Source of the DNA: GCA-2687515 sp002687515 | GTDB taxonomy: Bacteria; Pseudomonadota; Alphaproteobacteria; Rhodospirillales; UBA2165 | Direction of reading: 5' to 3' | Assembly (NCBI GenBank): GCA_030745835.1 | Contig: JASLNU010000067.1 | Coordinates: 1 to 57,810, forward strand | Length of the DNA: 57,810 bases | In this document: positions 23,763 through 31,410 of the stretch, piece by piece | Position numbering within the stretch: position 1 is the stretch's first letter | Layout: every line of letters starts with the position of its first letter | Program-made: the position numbers and the translations under genes | The notes under the pieces: generated by a model | Databases searched by the model: none | What the model was told of the DNA's origin: nothing | The model's input: only the letters and a program-made list of their open reading frames with translations

Positions 23763-24947
23763 TTGTTCGTCGATTTTTTCCTGTCCCTAAAAAAGGCCCA
23801 TGTTCCGGTCACTTTAAGGGAGTACCTCACCTTGTTGGAGGCGATGGAAAAAGGCATCGCCGATTACGACGTCAATGATTTCTATTTCCTGTCGCGCTCT
23901 TGCCTGATCAAGGATGAACGCAATCTGGATAAATTCGACCGCGTCTTCGGCACCTGTTTCAAGGGGCTTGAACGCATCGCGGAAGACGAGGGGCTTGCCG
24001 CGGAAATTCCCGAAGAATGGCTGCGCAAGCTGGCCGAACGCATACTGACGCCCGAGGAAATGGCCGAGATCGAGGCCATGGGCGGGCTCGAGGAATTGCT
24101 GGAAACCCTGAAAGAACGCTTGGCTGAACAGAACGAACGCCACCAGGGCGGATCGAAATGGATCGGAACCGGCGGCACCTCGCCGTTCGGCGCCTGGGGC
24201 TACAACCCCGAGGGCGTGCGCATCGGCCAGGACCGGAACCGCCACAACCGCGCCGTCAAGGTCTGGGACAAGCGCCAGTTCAAAAACCTGGACGCCGACG
24301 TGGAAATCGGTACCCGCAACATCAAGATGGCGCTGCGCCGCCTGCGCCGTTTTGCGCGCGAGGGCGCGGCCGAGGAGTTGGATCTGCCCGACACCATCAA
24401 ATCAACCGCCCACAATGGCGGCTTTCTGGACTTGAAGATGGTGCCGGAACGGCACAACGCGGTGAAGGTGTTGCTGCTGTTCGATGTCGGCGGATCGATG
24501 GACCCGTATGTGCGCGTCTGCGAGGAATTGTTTTCCGCCGTGCGGTCCGAATTTAAGCATCTGGAATATTTCTATTTCCACAATTGCCTTTATGAAGGCG
24601 TTTGGAAGGACAACCGCCGCCGCCACAACGAAACCCTGTCGGTCTATGATCTGGTGCATACCTATCCCGCCGACTACAAGCTGATCTTCGTCGGCGATGC
24701 GACCATGAGCCCCTACGAGATCACCTATCCCAACGGCAGCGTCGAACATTTTAACGAGGAGCCGGGCGCCGTCTGGATGCAGCGCGTGCTCGACGTTTAT
24801 AGCCGCGCCGCCTGGCTCAATCCGGTCAAGGAGGCCTATTGGCCGGGCACCCATTCGGTGCAGCTCATGCAGCAGATCATGGGCGGGCGCATGTATCCAT
24901 TGACCCTCGACGGCCTCGATGGCGCGATGCGCGAATTGAGCCACTAG
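23763..24947 (+). CDS. VWA-domain CoxE-like protein, MoxR partner
   Basis: This 394-residue protein has a helical N-terminal half and a C-terminal von Willebrand A domain. The metal-ion site reads LLLFDVGGSMDPYV, so the first serine of DxSxS is glycine; this form seems usual for the CoxE-like subgroup. Later segments (DLVHTYPADYKLIFVGDATMS, AWLNPVKEAYWPGTHSV) are typical. The start is TTG at 23763, with GAGGAG at the end of the upstream gene about 12 bases before it, indicating translational coupling to the MoxR gene. Its TAG stop (24945-24947) overlaps the first two bases of repeat T2. It likely works with the ATPase in maturation of an unknown enzyme. Confidence 0.88.
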   Translation: MFVDFFLSLKKAHVPVTLREYLTLLEAMEKGIADYDVNDFYFLSRSCLIKDERNLDKFDRVFGTCFKGLERIAEDEGLAAEIPEEWLRKLAERILTPEEMAEIEAMGGLEELLETLKERLAEQNERHQGGSKWIGTGGTSPFGAWGYNPEGVRIGQDRNRHNRAVKVWDKRQFKNLDADVEIGTRNIKMALRRLRRFAREGAAEELDLPDTIKSTAHNGGFLDLKMVPERHNAVKVLLLFDVGGSMDPYVRVCEELFSAVRSEFKHLEYFYFHNCLYEGVWKDNRRRHNETLSVYDLVHTYPADYKLIFVGDATMSPYEITYPNGSVEHFNEEPGAVWMQRVLDVYSRAAWLNPVKEAYWPGTHSVQLMQQIMGGRMYPLTLDGLDGAMRELSH

Positions 24948-25213
24948 TACCCACATTCATGATTCCGTGCTACGTAGGATCATCATAGCCGCTTGCCCGG
25001 CAGGAGGAGACGCGAAGGCGATGCGGGCACATCGGCGAGCGGTTTCGACGCACCGGGCAAGCGGCTATGATGACCCACGCGGGCGGCCTTGCAAGCCTCC
25101 CGGCCGCGTTGCCGGCCCCTTGTGATGGGCGCCGCATCACAGCGGGTCCGGCGCCTAACCGGAGAGGCTTGCAAGACCGTCCTACGTGGCACGGAATCAT
25201 GAAAGTGGGTACT
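24946..25213. repeat. Structured intergenic element T2 (three-way-junction family)
   Basis: The 268-bp element has long inverted ends: AGTACCCAC at 24946 and GTGGGTACT at 25205-25213 continue into CATGATTCCGTGC and its complement. A 20-bp perfect inner stem joins 24981-25000 with 25053-25072, and a second, CTTGCAAGCCTC..., joins 25088-25103 with 25159-25175. The tips carry GGCGATG...CATCGGC, GTGATG...CATCAC and CCTAACCGGA, all shared with copies at 28884 and 56758 although the arms differ. It lies between the VWA gene and the methyltransferase and ends 4 bp before the latter's start. Confidence 0.85.
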
Positions 25214-25217
25214 CGGC

Positions 25218-25892
25218 ATGCGCGCGTTTTACCAAGGTTACGCCGAATTCAAGGACTACCGGACGCCGGCGCTTAAGCGCAAGGATACGGCGCGGCTGGA
25301 TGCTGAGGTTTGGCGTCCGGGCGGCTTTGACGGCGATTTCGCGGTGCTTGATCTCGGTTGCGGCACCGGCCGGCACCTGGCCTATTTTTCCGCCAAGGGC
25401 ATCAATAAGCTGACCGGGGTGGAGTTCGATGAAAAAGCGGTCGCCGCCGCGCCGGAAGAATTGCGCGGTTCAATCCATTGCACCGATATCCTGGAATTCT
25501 TAAGCGTGGACGCGGCCCATTACGACCGCGTCGTCTGCTTCGATATCCTGGAACATTTCTCGAAAGAGGATGGGTTGGAATTGCTCAAACGCCTGGTTCC
25601 GCGGCTGAACACGGGGGGCGCCATATTGGTCAAGGTTCCCAACGCCGCCTCGCCCTGGGGGGCCGGGTTCCAATATGGCGATCTGACCCACATCACCGCC
25701 TTCACCCCGGACAGCCTGGCGCAGATGGCGGCGGCGGCCGGCCTCAAGGCGGAAAGTTTCTGGGGGCACCAATTGGGCAGCCCGGCGCGGCGGCTGCGCA
25801 GCCGCATATTGCACCGCATCCTCGGCTGGCTGATCGCCAGCCCGCCGCAGATATGGGACGGCAATTTCTTCGCCCTGTTGCGCCCGCGCTGA
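25218..25892 (+). CDS. Class I SAM-dependent methyltransferase
   Basis: This 224-residue protein has the SAM-binding motif VLDLGCGTGRHLAYF, a GVEFDEKAVAAA acidic-loop region, and FDILEHFSKEDG plus LNTGGAILVKVPNA, which match the later methyltransferase strands. It belongs to the Methyltransf_11/23-like group often acting on lipids, quinone precursors or small molecules. The ATG at 25218 sits 4 bp after repeat T2, whose end provides the only ribosome-site-like purines (GAAAGTGGG). The substrate is not known. Confidence 0.82.
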   Translation: MRAFYQGYAEFKDYRTPALKRKDTARLDAEVWRPGGFDGDFAVLDLGCGTGRHLAYFSAKGINKLTGVEFDEKAVAAAPEELRGSIHCTDILEFLSVDAAHYDRVVCFDILEHFSKEDGLELLKRLVPRLNTGGAILVKVPNAASPWGAGFQYGDLTHITAFTPDSLAQMAAAAGLKAESFWGHQLGSPARRLRSRILHRILGWLIASPPQIWDGNFFALLRPR

Positions 25893-25918
25893 TCGGCGGG
25901 CCACTCGCTTAACAATTC

Positions 25919-25968
25919 TAGTGTGATCCGGATATCGCGATTCGGCGCATCTAATGCGCTCGCCGCGT
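25919..25968. repeat. Partial copy of the TAGTGTGAT palindromic element
   Basis: TAGTGTGATCCGGAT and an inner GCGCATCTAATGCGC match the element at 22836, but the closing ATCACACTA arm is absent. It lies at the 3' end of cheZ. Confidence 0.6.
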
Positions 25969-25971
25969 CAA

Positions 25972-26505
25972 TCAATCGAACAGCGAGTCGATTTCGTCCT
26001 GGCTGATGGCTTCTTTTTCGCGCTGCGGGCCGTGCAGCAGCTTTTCGTCCTCGGTCTTTTCCTGATCGGCATCGACCGAGACTTTCTCCAGCTCGGTGCG
26101 GCCCCAGACCTCGATCAGTTTGTCGACCCGGTCTTCCACATAGGTCAGCGAGCGCACCACCTTGGTGATCCGCTGGCCGGTGATGTCCTGGAACGAGCAG
26201 GCTTCGAAGAGGCCCATATTGTTGGCCGATACCTCATCGATCTTGGCGATCAGGCCGTCATCGCCGAGGCCGGCGCGCACCTCGCCGAGCAGGGCTTCGT
26301 TGCTTTCGACGGTCGACATGATGGTGTCGGTGGCCTTTTCCGTCGCCTCGACAATGGCATCCAATTGATCGCCCATTTTTTCGAAATGGTGATCCTCTTC
26401 CGCCGGGTGATGGATGGCGGCGATTTCGGACCTGACCCGCTGGATATAATGAAAAAGGCCGGTGAGCTCTTTTTTCAATTCCTGATTTTCGTCTTGCGCA
26501 CTCAT
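25972..26505 (-). CDS. cheZ: Protein phosphatase CheZ
   Basis: This 177-residue protein dephosphorylates CheY-P to reset the flagellar motor. A long helical hairpin is followed by ACSFQDITGQRITKVV, which carries the catalytic Asp and Gln of CheZ, and the C terminus ends ISQDEIDSLFD, the CheY-binding peptide after an acidic linker. It is shorter than the 214-residue E. coli protein but complete in its functional parts. The ATG at 26505 has AAGGAAGG upstream. It stands apart from other chemotaxis genes. A perfect tandem 15-bp repeat lies 66 bp upstream. Confidence 0.88.
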   Translation of the reverse strand: MSAQDENQELKKELTGLFHYIQRVRSEIAAIHHPAEEDHHFEKMGDQLDAIVEATEKATDTIMSTVESNEALLGEVRAGLGDDGLIAKIDEVSANNMGLFEACSFQDITGQRITKVVRSLTYVEDRVDKLIEVWGRTELEKVSVDADQEKTEDEKLLHGPQREKEAISQDEIDSLFD

Positions 26506-26570
26506 GACGCGCCCTTCCTTGATCCCGTCCTTAACGAATAAGTTGTTACGAAAAGATTGAATTTAAAGGT

Positions 26571-26600
26571 TATATTTCAATAGACTATATTTCAATAGAC
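26571..26600. repeat. Perfect tandem 15-bp repeat upstream of cheZ
   Basis: TATATTTCAATAGAC occurs twice head to tail (26571-26585 and 26586-26600). It is AT-rich and lies 66 bp from the cheZ start. It may be a regulatory site or a slippage product. Confidence 0.7.
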
Positions 26601-26686
26601 ATGTCATGACGCGCAAATTTCCATGCTATTGGCTGCATATATGAATTATTCTCAAGTGAAAATTGTAATTTTGGCTTCGTCCGTGT

Positions 26687-27151
26687 CTATTTCTTGCCAC
26701 CGGGGTTCAATTTCTGCATCGCCAGGGCGCACAGGCGCTGTTTGGTGTCGTCGTCCAAATCGTCCAGCAGCCTCGATTGAACATTATGCACGGCCAGTGC
26801 CTGCTCGATAAGCTTGCGGCGGTCGGCGGGCATCAGCTTGCCGGTCATTTGATCCGATTGCAGCGCCGCCTTGGCCTGTTCCAGCCGTTCGCCGGCATCC
26901 AGCGGCTTGGCGCGCGGCTTCGGCGCGGCGGGGATATCATCGAGAATAATGCCTCGCGGCGGCGAATCCGGCGATGCCTGGCTGCTCCCGCTTTCGGCGG
27001 CGGCAGATTGGCGTGCCGCCTTATTCTTGGCAGAGCGTTTCTTAGCGCCGCCGGCCTTGGCTTTTTGAGCTTTGGCTTTTGACTTGGCTTTTGATTGGGC
27101 CTTGCCTTTCTTGGCCTTATCGCCCTTTTTTTTTGAAAATATGTCGAACAT
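26687..27151 (-). CDS. Hypothetical protein with Lys/Ala-rich N terminus
   Basis: This 154-residue protein of unknown function starts MFDIFSKKKGDKAKKGKA and keeps a very basic Lys/Ala-rich stretch to about residue 50, then a Ser/Pro-rich linker and a conserved-looking C-terminal helical part (ERLEQAKAALQSDQMTGKL, RRKLIEQALAVHNVQSRLLD). The C-terminal part looks like a small folded domain; the basic tail might bind nucleic acid or membrane, which is inference. ATG 27151 is chosen because the frame farther upstream (to 27322) lacks coding character and GGAAAACGG precedes it. Confidence 0.6.
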   Translation of the reverse strand: MFDIFSKKKGDKAKKGKAQSKAKSKAKAQKAKAGGAKKRSAKNKAARQSAAAESGSSQASPDSPPRGIILDDIPAAPKPRAKPLDAGERLEQAKAALQSDQMTGKLMPADRRKLIEQALAVHNVQSRLLDDLDDDTKQRLCALAMQKLNPGGKK

Positions 27152-27440
27152 CACTGCCGTTTTCCGTGGTTCCAGTTCGCCCTGGCATAAGCAATTACGC
27201 TCGATTGCCGGGTTCGCTAGCGCGAATCTAGCCTGTATGCGGCCATCCAGCCATTGATTTTCGTCCCAATCAATTGACAAAATCCAACGCGGAATATGCA
27301 CCGGGCGTTGAGATTGCGCCAACGCAGGTCAAACCTGTCACAAAAAGGTCAAAAGTTTCAATGCATTATTGCGTGACACCCTAAATGGAAATGGGTGAAT
27401 ATCTGGTGAAGCTGGGTTTCTAGAAATAAGAAGTACGCAA

Positions 27441-28859
27441 ATGAGACGCCACCGCGCCGCACGCATAGTTTCCACCCTGGGACCGTCAAGTTCGACGCCG
27501 GAAGTAATCCGCGCGCTGTTCGAGGCGGGCACCGACGTTTTCCGCTTGAATTTCAGTCACGGAACGCACGCCGAGCACAAGGCGCGTTATGACATCGTGC
27601 GCGCCCTGGAAGCCGAGTTTTCCCACCCGGTTGGCGTTATCATCGACCTGCAGGGCCCGAAAATAAGGGTAACGACATTTGCCGCCGGCGCCGTCGATTT
27701 GGCCGCCGGCGCGGCGTTCCGGCTCGACGCGGCGGATAATGAGCAAGGAACCGCCAGCCGCGTGGCAATCACCAACCCGGAAATCTTCGCTTCCCTGGAA
27801 GCCGGGCATTCGCTTTTGCTCGATGATGGAAAGATCCGGCTCCGGGTTATCGAAGCGGGCAAGGATTTCGCGGAAACCGAGGTTGAAGTCGGCGGCGAGT
27901 TGTCCGATTCAAAGGGGCTGAATATTCCGGGTTCGCTTCTGGCTCTGTCGGCGCTGACGCCCAAGGATCGGCGCGATCTGCAATACGGGCTCGATCTCGG
28001 CGCCGATTGGGTGGCGCTTTCGTTCGTGCAACGGCCCGAGGACGTCGCCGAGGCGCGCAAGCTGGTCGGCGGGCGCGCCGGTATCCTGGTGAAAATGGAA
28101 AAACCGCTGGCCATCCAGCATCTCGATCAGATTGTCGAATTGGCCGATGCGGTGATGGTGGCGCGCGGCGATCTTGGCGTCGAAGCGCCGCCCGAGGACG
28201 TGCCCGGCCTGCAAAAGGAAATTATCGACAAGGCGCGCGAGGCCGGCAAGCCGGTGATCGTCGCGACGCAAATGCTGGAATCCATGATCCACGCGCCGAC
28301 GCCGACGCGCGCCGAAGCCTCGGACGTCGCCACCGCCGTGTTCGAGGGCGCCGATGCGCTCATGCTGTCGGCGGAAACGGCGGCCGGCGAATATCCGGTG
28401 GAGGCGGTCGCCATGATGGACCGCATCATCCGCCGCATCGAAGGCGACGGATCATACAACGTGACCAGCGGCTTTGACCGGCGCGGGCAGAGCGGCAGCG
28501 ACGCCGATGCCATCACCGCCGCGGCGCGCCAGGTGGCGAGCGGTGTCAACGCCGCCGCCATCGTGACCTTCACCACCACCGGCTCGACGACGCTGCGCGC
28601 CGCGCGCGTCCGGCCCGATGTCCCGATTTTGGCGCTGACGCCGGAACTGGCCACGGCGCGCCGGCTGATCCTCGCCTGGGGGGTGCACCCGGTGCATACC
28701 GCCGATGTCGGCGGCTTCCCGGAAATGGTCGATAAGGCGACGGCCATCGCCCGCTCCGAGGGCTTCGCCGAGACCGGGCAACGGCTGGTGGTCACCGCCG
28801 GCCTGCCCTTCGGAACCCCGGGTGCGACCAATGTGCTGCGTATCGTTTGGGTGGATTGA
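27441..28859 (+). CDS. pyk: Pyruvate kinase
   Basis: This 472-residue enzyme makes pyruvate and ATP from phosphoenolpyruvate and ADP. Visible motifs include IVSTLGPSSSTPEVI, FRLNFSHGTH, VIIDLQGPKIR, VALSFVQRPEDV, the catalytic VKMEKPLAI lysine region, and the domain signature VMVARGDLGVEAP followed by VIVATQMLESMI. The C-terminal allosteric domain is present. The glutamate after the lysine in the active-site peptide is normal. ATG 27441 lies after AAGTACG with no strong ribosome site. Repeat R1 begins 24 bp beyond the stop. Confidence 0.95.
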   Translation: MRRHRAARIVSTLGPSSSTPEVIRALFEAGTDVFRLNFSHGTHAEHKARYDIVRALEAEFSHPVGVIIDLQGPKIRVTTFAAGAVDLAAGAAFRLDAADNEQGTASRVAITNPEIFASLEAGHSLLLDDGKIRLRVIEAGKDFAETEVEVGGELSDSKGLNIPGSLLALSALTPKDRRDLQYGLDLGADWVALSFVQRPEDVAEARKLVGGRAGILVKMEKPLAIQHLDQIVELADAVMVARGDLGVEAPPEDVPGLQKEIIDKAREAGKPVIVATQMLESMIHAPTPTRAEASDVATAVFEGADALMLSAETAAGEYPVEAVAMMDRIIRRIEGDGSYNVTSGFDRRGQSGSDADAITAAARQVASGVNAAAIVTFTTTGSTTLRAARVRPDVPILALTPELATARRLILAWGVHPVHTADVGGFPEMVDKATAIARSEGFAETGQRLVVTAGLPFGTPGATNVLRIVWVD

Positions 28860-28883
28860 CGCTTAGGCGCTAACTATCGATTA

Positions 28884-29147
28884 ATACCACCCTGCACAGA
28901 TAAACACCCATTGTGATCTTCTTTCCCGTTCCCTCGGTAGGAGGGGAGGCGCCGGCGATGCCGGTCCATCGGCAAACCTTCCCGACACCCCGAGGGGGCG
29001 GGAAAGGCGACCCTTCGGGCGGCGCCTGCCGGCTCCCGGATGTCGTCACGCACCGCTTATGATGCAAAGGCATCACGGCACGGCACGCTCCTAACCGGAA
29101 ACCGGCAGGCGCCGTCACAATGGGTGTTTATCTGTGCAGGGTGGTAT
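28884..29147. repeat. Structured intergenic element R1 (three-way-junction family)
   Basis: The 264-bp element has perfect 33-nt inverted ends (28884-28916 and 29115-29147, starting ATACCACCCTGCACAG). Inside, 28921-28937 pairs with 28990-29006 (17 positions, two pairs possible only as G-U in RNA) and GGCGCCTGCCGG (29021-29032) pairs perfectly with 29102-29113, with TGATGCAAAGGCATCA at the tip. TAA flanks both sides outside TACC...GGTA, a possible short target duplication. Confidence 0.9.
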
Positions 29148-29230
29148 AAGCCCAACATTTAATGTAAGCTGACCGAAACAGGACGCCTGCGCCGTAAAAT
29201 AACAAAAGGCAGGCCCCGGACGGCCGCCCC

Positions 29231-29518
29231 CTACATACCCTCGAGCGCGTATGCGAGCCCTTCGGTGACGGAGATGCGTAATTCCGCCAGCGGTTTGTAT
29301 TCGTCCGAATTATACCAATTCTTGAGCGCCGCCATGTCGGCAAACTCGATCACCACGGCGCGCATGGTGTCGCTTTCGCCCTCGAACAGTTCCGGCGGCG
29401 AGGCGGCAAGAACCTTGCCGCCGAATTTTTCGATGATGGGGCCGGCGCCAGCCGCATATTCCTTCATTTTCTCAGGGTCGGTGACGGCGGAAATATTAGC
29501 AATATAGTATGCGGACAT
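29231..29518 (-). CDS. DUF1330 domain protein
   Basis: This 95-residue protein matches the DUF1330 family of small ferredoxin-like-fold proteins: YYIANISAVTDPEKMKEYA, FGGKVLAASPPELFEGE, AVVIEFADMAALKNWYNSDEY. The family is related in fold to dimeric alpha/beta barrels; no activity is established that I can name. The ATG at 29518 has GGAGGA just upstream. It lies alone between repeat R1 and the binding-protein gene. Confidence 0.88.
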   Translation of the reverse strand: MSAYYIANISAVTDPEKMKEYAAGAGPIIEKFGGKVLAASPPELFEGESDTMRAVVIEFADMAALKNWYNSDEYKPLAELRISVTEGLAYALEGM

Positions 29519-29607
29519 GGAATCCTCCTCGGCAGTTTTGGGTTGCTGACAGTCCCCGAATACGGGATCGGACGGTAATTTAACAAATGAAATCTTGGTG
29601 ATAAGGA

Positions 29608-29636
29608 AAGGGCGCGCGGACCGGCCGCGCGCCCTT
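29608..29636 (-). terminator. Terminator of the binding-protein gene
   Basis: A perfect 12-bp stem, AAGGGCGCGCGG with CCGCGCGCCCTT around a 5-nt loop, lies 21 bp past the minus-strand stop at 29657 and is followed on that strand by TTTCCTTAT. Confidence 0.75.
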
Positions 29637-29656
29637 GGATGATTGTCGCCGGATTA

Positions 29657-31195
29657 TTATTTCCAGCCGTAATTATTGACGTAAATTTCGCCGGTGCTCA
29701 GCGAATCCAAGCCAACTTTGACGTCCTTGGTATGGGCAATGACGTAGGGCAGGGAAGTCACCGCCATATTGTAAATCATCTCGTTGGCCCGGTCGTAGGC
29801 CGTGGAATAGAATTCGGCCCGCTTTTTGAGGTTCAACTCGCCGGCGCCCTTTTTCATGGCGCCGAGGATGATCGGATCGGCGCCCATATATTGGGTGCGA
29901 CTGCCCCTGAAATACACATTCAGGTGGTTGCCGGCGTCGGGAAACGAGCCCGCCGGATAGGCGATCAGCCAAGCTTGCAGTTTTTTCTGGCCCTGCAGCC
30001 GCCGATAGGTGCCGATATTGGTCGGCTGCACCTTGGCGCGGACGCCGACCTTGCGCATCTCGCCGGCCATGGCTTCGCCGATCTCCTTGATGCGGCTGAT
30101 GACGTGGAAGGTAAAATCGATGCCATTCGGGTATCCGGCTTCCGCCAGAAGCCTTTTGGCCTGGGCCGGATCGAAGGGCGGTGCGTCCTTGGTCCATTTG
30201 CAGGCCGCCGCTGATTTAAAGCACAGCGCCTTCATTTTCTGCGCCCGCGAGCCGCCCGGAACGATGTGCTTGATAATCACGTCCCGGTCCATCGACATCC
30301 AGATGGCCTTGCGCACGCGCACATCGGCCAGCGCCTTGTTGCCCGATACGCCGGCCAAATCGATGGCGAAAAAGACCATGAAATTGGATTTCAGATAGCT
30401 GACTTCCAGGTTCGGATGGTTGGCCAGGGCCTTGGCGTTGTCGGGCGAAATATTCCGCACCATGTCGACGCCGCCGCTTATCAATTGCGCGATCTTGGTC
30501 TGGTTGTCCGGCAGATGGATGCCGATGACGCGTTTGGCCGGAGCCGGAAAATACTTGCGCTCACCGGAATTGAAGGCATCGTTGCGCCCGGCAACCACGC
30601 CCTTGTTGCGGTCCACCGAGAAAATCTTGACCACGCCGGTGCCGGCCGCCGAGACGCGCCCGTAATCGGATTTCTTATCCAGCTTCTTGTGGACCTTGGA
30701 ATCCAGGATCAGCAGCCGGAAGGCCAGCAGCGCCATATCCATGGCGTTGGTTTTCTTGGCGACAACGCGAATTTTGTGGGAGCCCAGCTTCTGCACTTCC
30801 TTGACCCAGTTGTAGCGGGACTTGAAACGCAGCTTGACCTTGGGACTGCCCACATAGGCGAAGGTGTTGATGACATCATCGGCATCGAACGGATTGCCGT
30901 TGTGGAATTTGACGCCCTTGCGCAAGTTGAATTCGATGGTCGTGTCATTGATGCGTTTCCACGATGTCGCCAGTGCGGGCACGAACTTTCCTTCATATTC
31001 GTCATAGGCCATGAGGCCCTGATACACACGGCGGTAGAATTGCCCGGCCTCGCCGACCGGCCAGTGGTAGGTGGAAATCTTTGGAATCTGCTCATCCAGG
31101 GACAGACGGATGGTGTCCTTGGATTTCTGCGCCAAGGCGGGGCCAGCCAAGGCCAACGCCACCGCCGCGGCGATCGTGGATTTAATGATTTTCAT
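29657..31195 (-). CDS. ABC transporter substrate-binding protein, peptide/nickel (SBP_bac_5) type
   Basis: This 512-residue periplasmic protein starts with a signal peptide, MKIIKSTIAAAVALALAGPALAQ, cleaved after ALA. It has the features of family 5 binding proteins: RVYQGLMAYDEYEGKFVPALA, FNLRKGVKFHNGNPFDADDV, VRKAIWMSMDRDVIIKHIV, and a C-terminal lobe. Such proteins deliver oligopeptides, nickel or other small ligands to an inner-membrane transporter. No permease or ATPase gene is adjacent, so it is an orphan here. ATG 31195 is preferred to 31207 because GGAGG stands five bases before it. A terminator follows. Confidence 0.92.
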   Translation of the reverse strand: MKIIKSTIAAAVALALAGPALAQKSKDTIRLSLDEQIPKISTYHWPVGEAGQFYRRVYQGLMAYDEYEGKFVPALATSWKRINDTTIEFNLRKGVKFHNGNPFDADDVINTFAYVGSPKVKLRFKSRYNWVKEVQKLGSHKIRVVAKKTNAMDMALLAFRLLILDSKVHKKLDKKSDYGRVSAAGTGVVKIFSVDRNKGVVAGRNDAFNSGERKYFPAPAKRVIGIHLPDNQTKIAQLISGGVDMVRNISPDNAKALANHPNLEVSYLKSNFMVFFAIDLAGVSGNKALADVRVRKAIWMSMDRDVIIKHIVPGGSRAQKMKALCFKSAAACKWTKDAPPFDPAQAKRLLAEAGYPNGIDFTFHVISRIKEIGEAMAGEMRKVGVRAKVQPTNIGTYRRLQGQKKLQAWLIAYPAGSFPDAGNHLNVYFRGSRTQYMGADPIILGAMKKGAGELNLKKRAEFYSTAYDRANEMIYNMAVTSLPYVIAHTKDVKVGLDSLSTGEIYVNNYGWK

Positions 31196-31410
31196 CGTTT
31201 CCTCCATTTTGGTTTGGTTTGGGGTTTATCTGTCGTTAGACCTCGCATTTAGAATTGCAGAAAAAATTGATCTCTTTCGGTCAGGCCGCCTTGGCCTGAT
31301 CATCCGGGAACCTGCCGATGCCGGTGTTCCCCCCCCTGCAAATCCGGATCATTGCCAAGGGATGATCCAACACTGCCGAAATTCTGTCAAGGAAACCCGG
31401 AGCCGGCGGC

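Noticed and set aside
26687..27322. Extended start of the Lys-rich hypothetical protein at 27322.
   Set aside because: The upstream 57 residues show no conservation pattern and overlap the presumed pyk promoter region.
29657..31195. A full peptide ABC transporter operon.
   Set aside because: No permease or ATPase gene lies on either side of the binding-protein gene.
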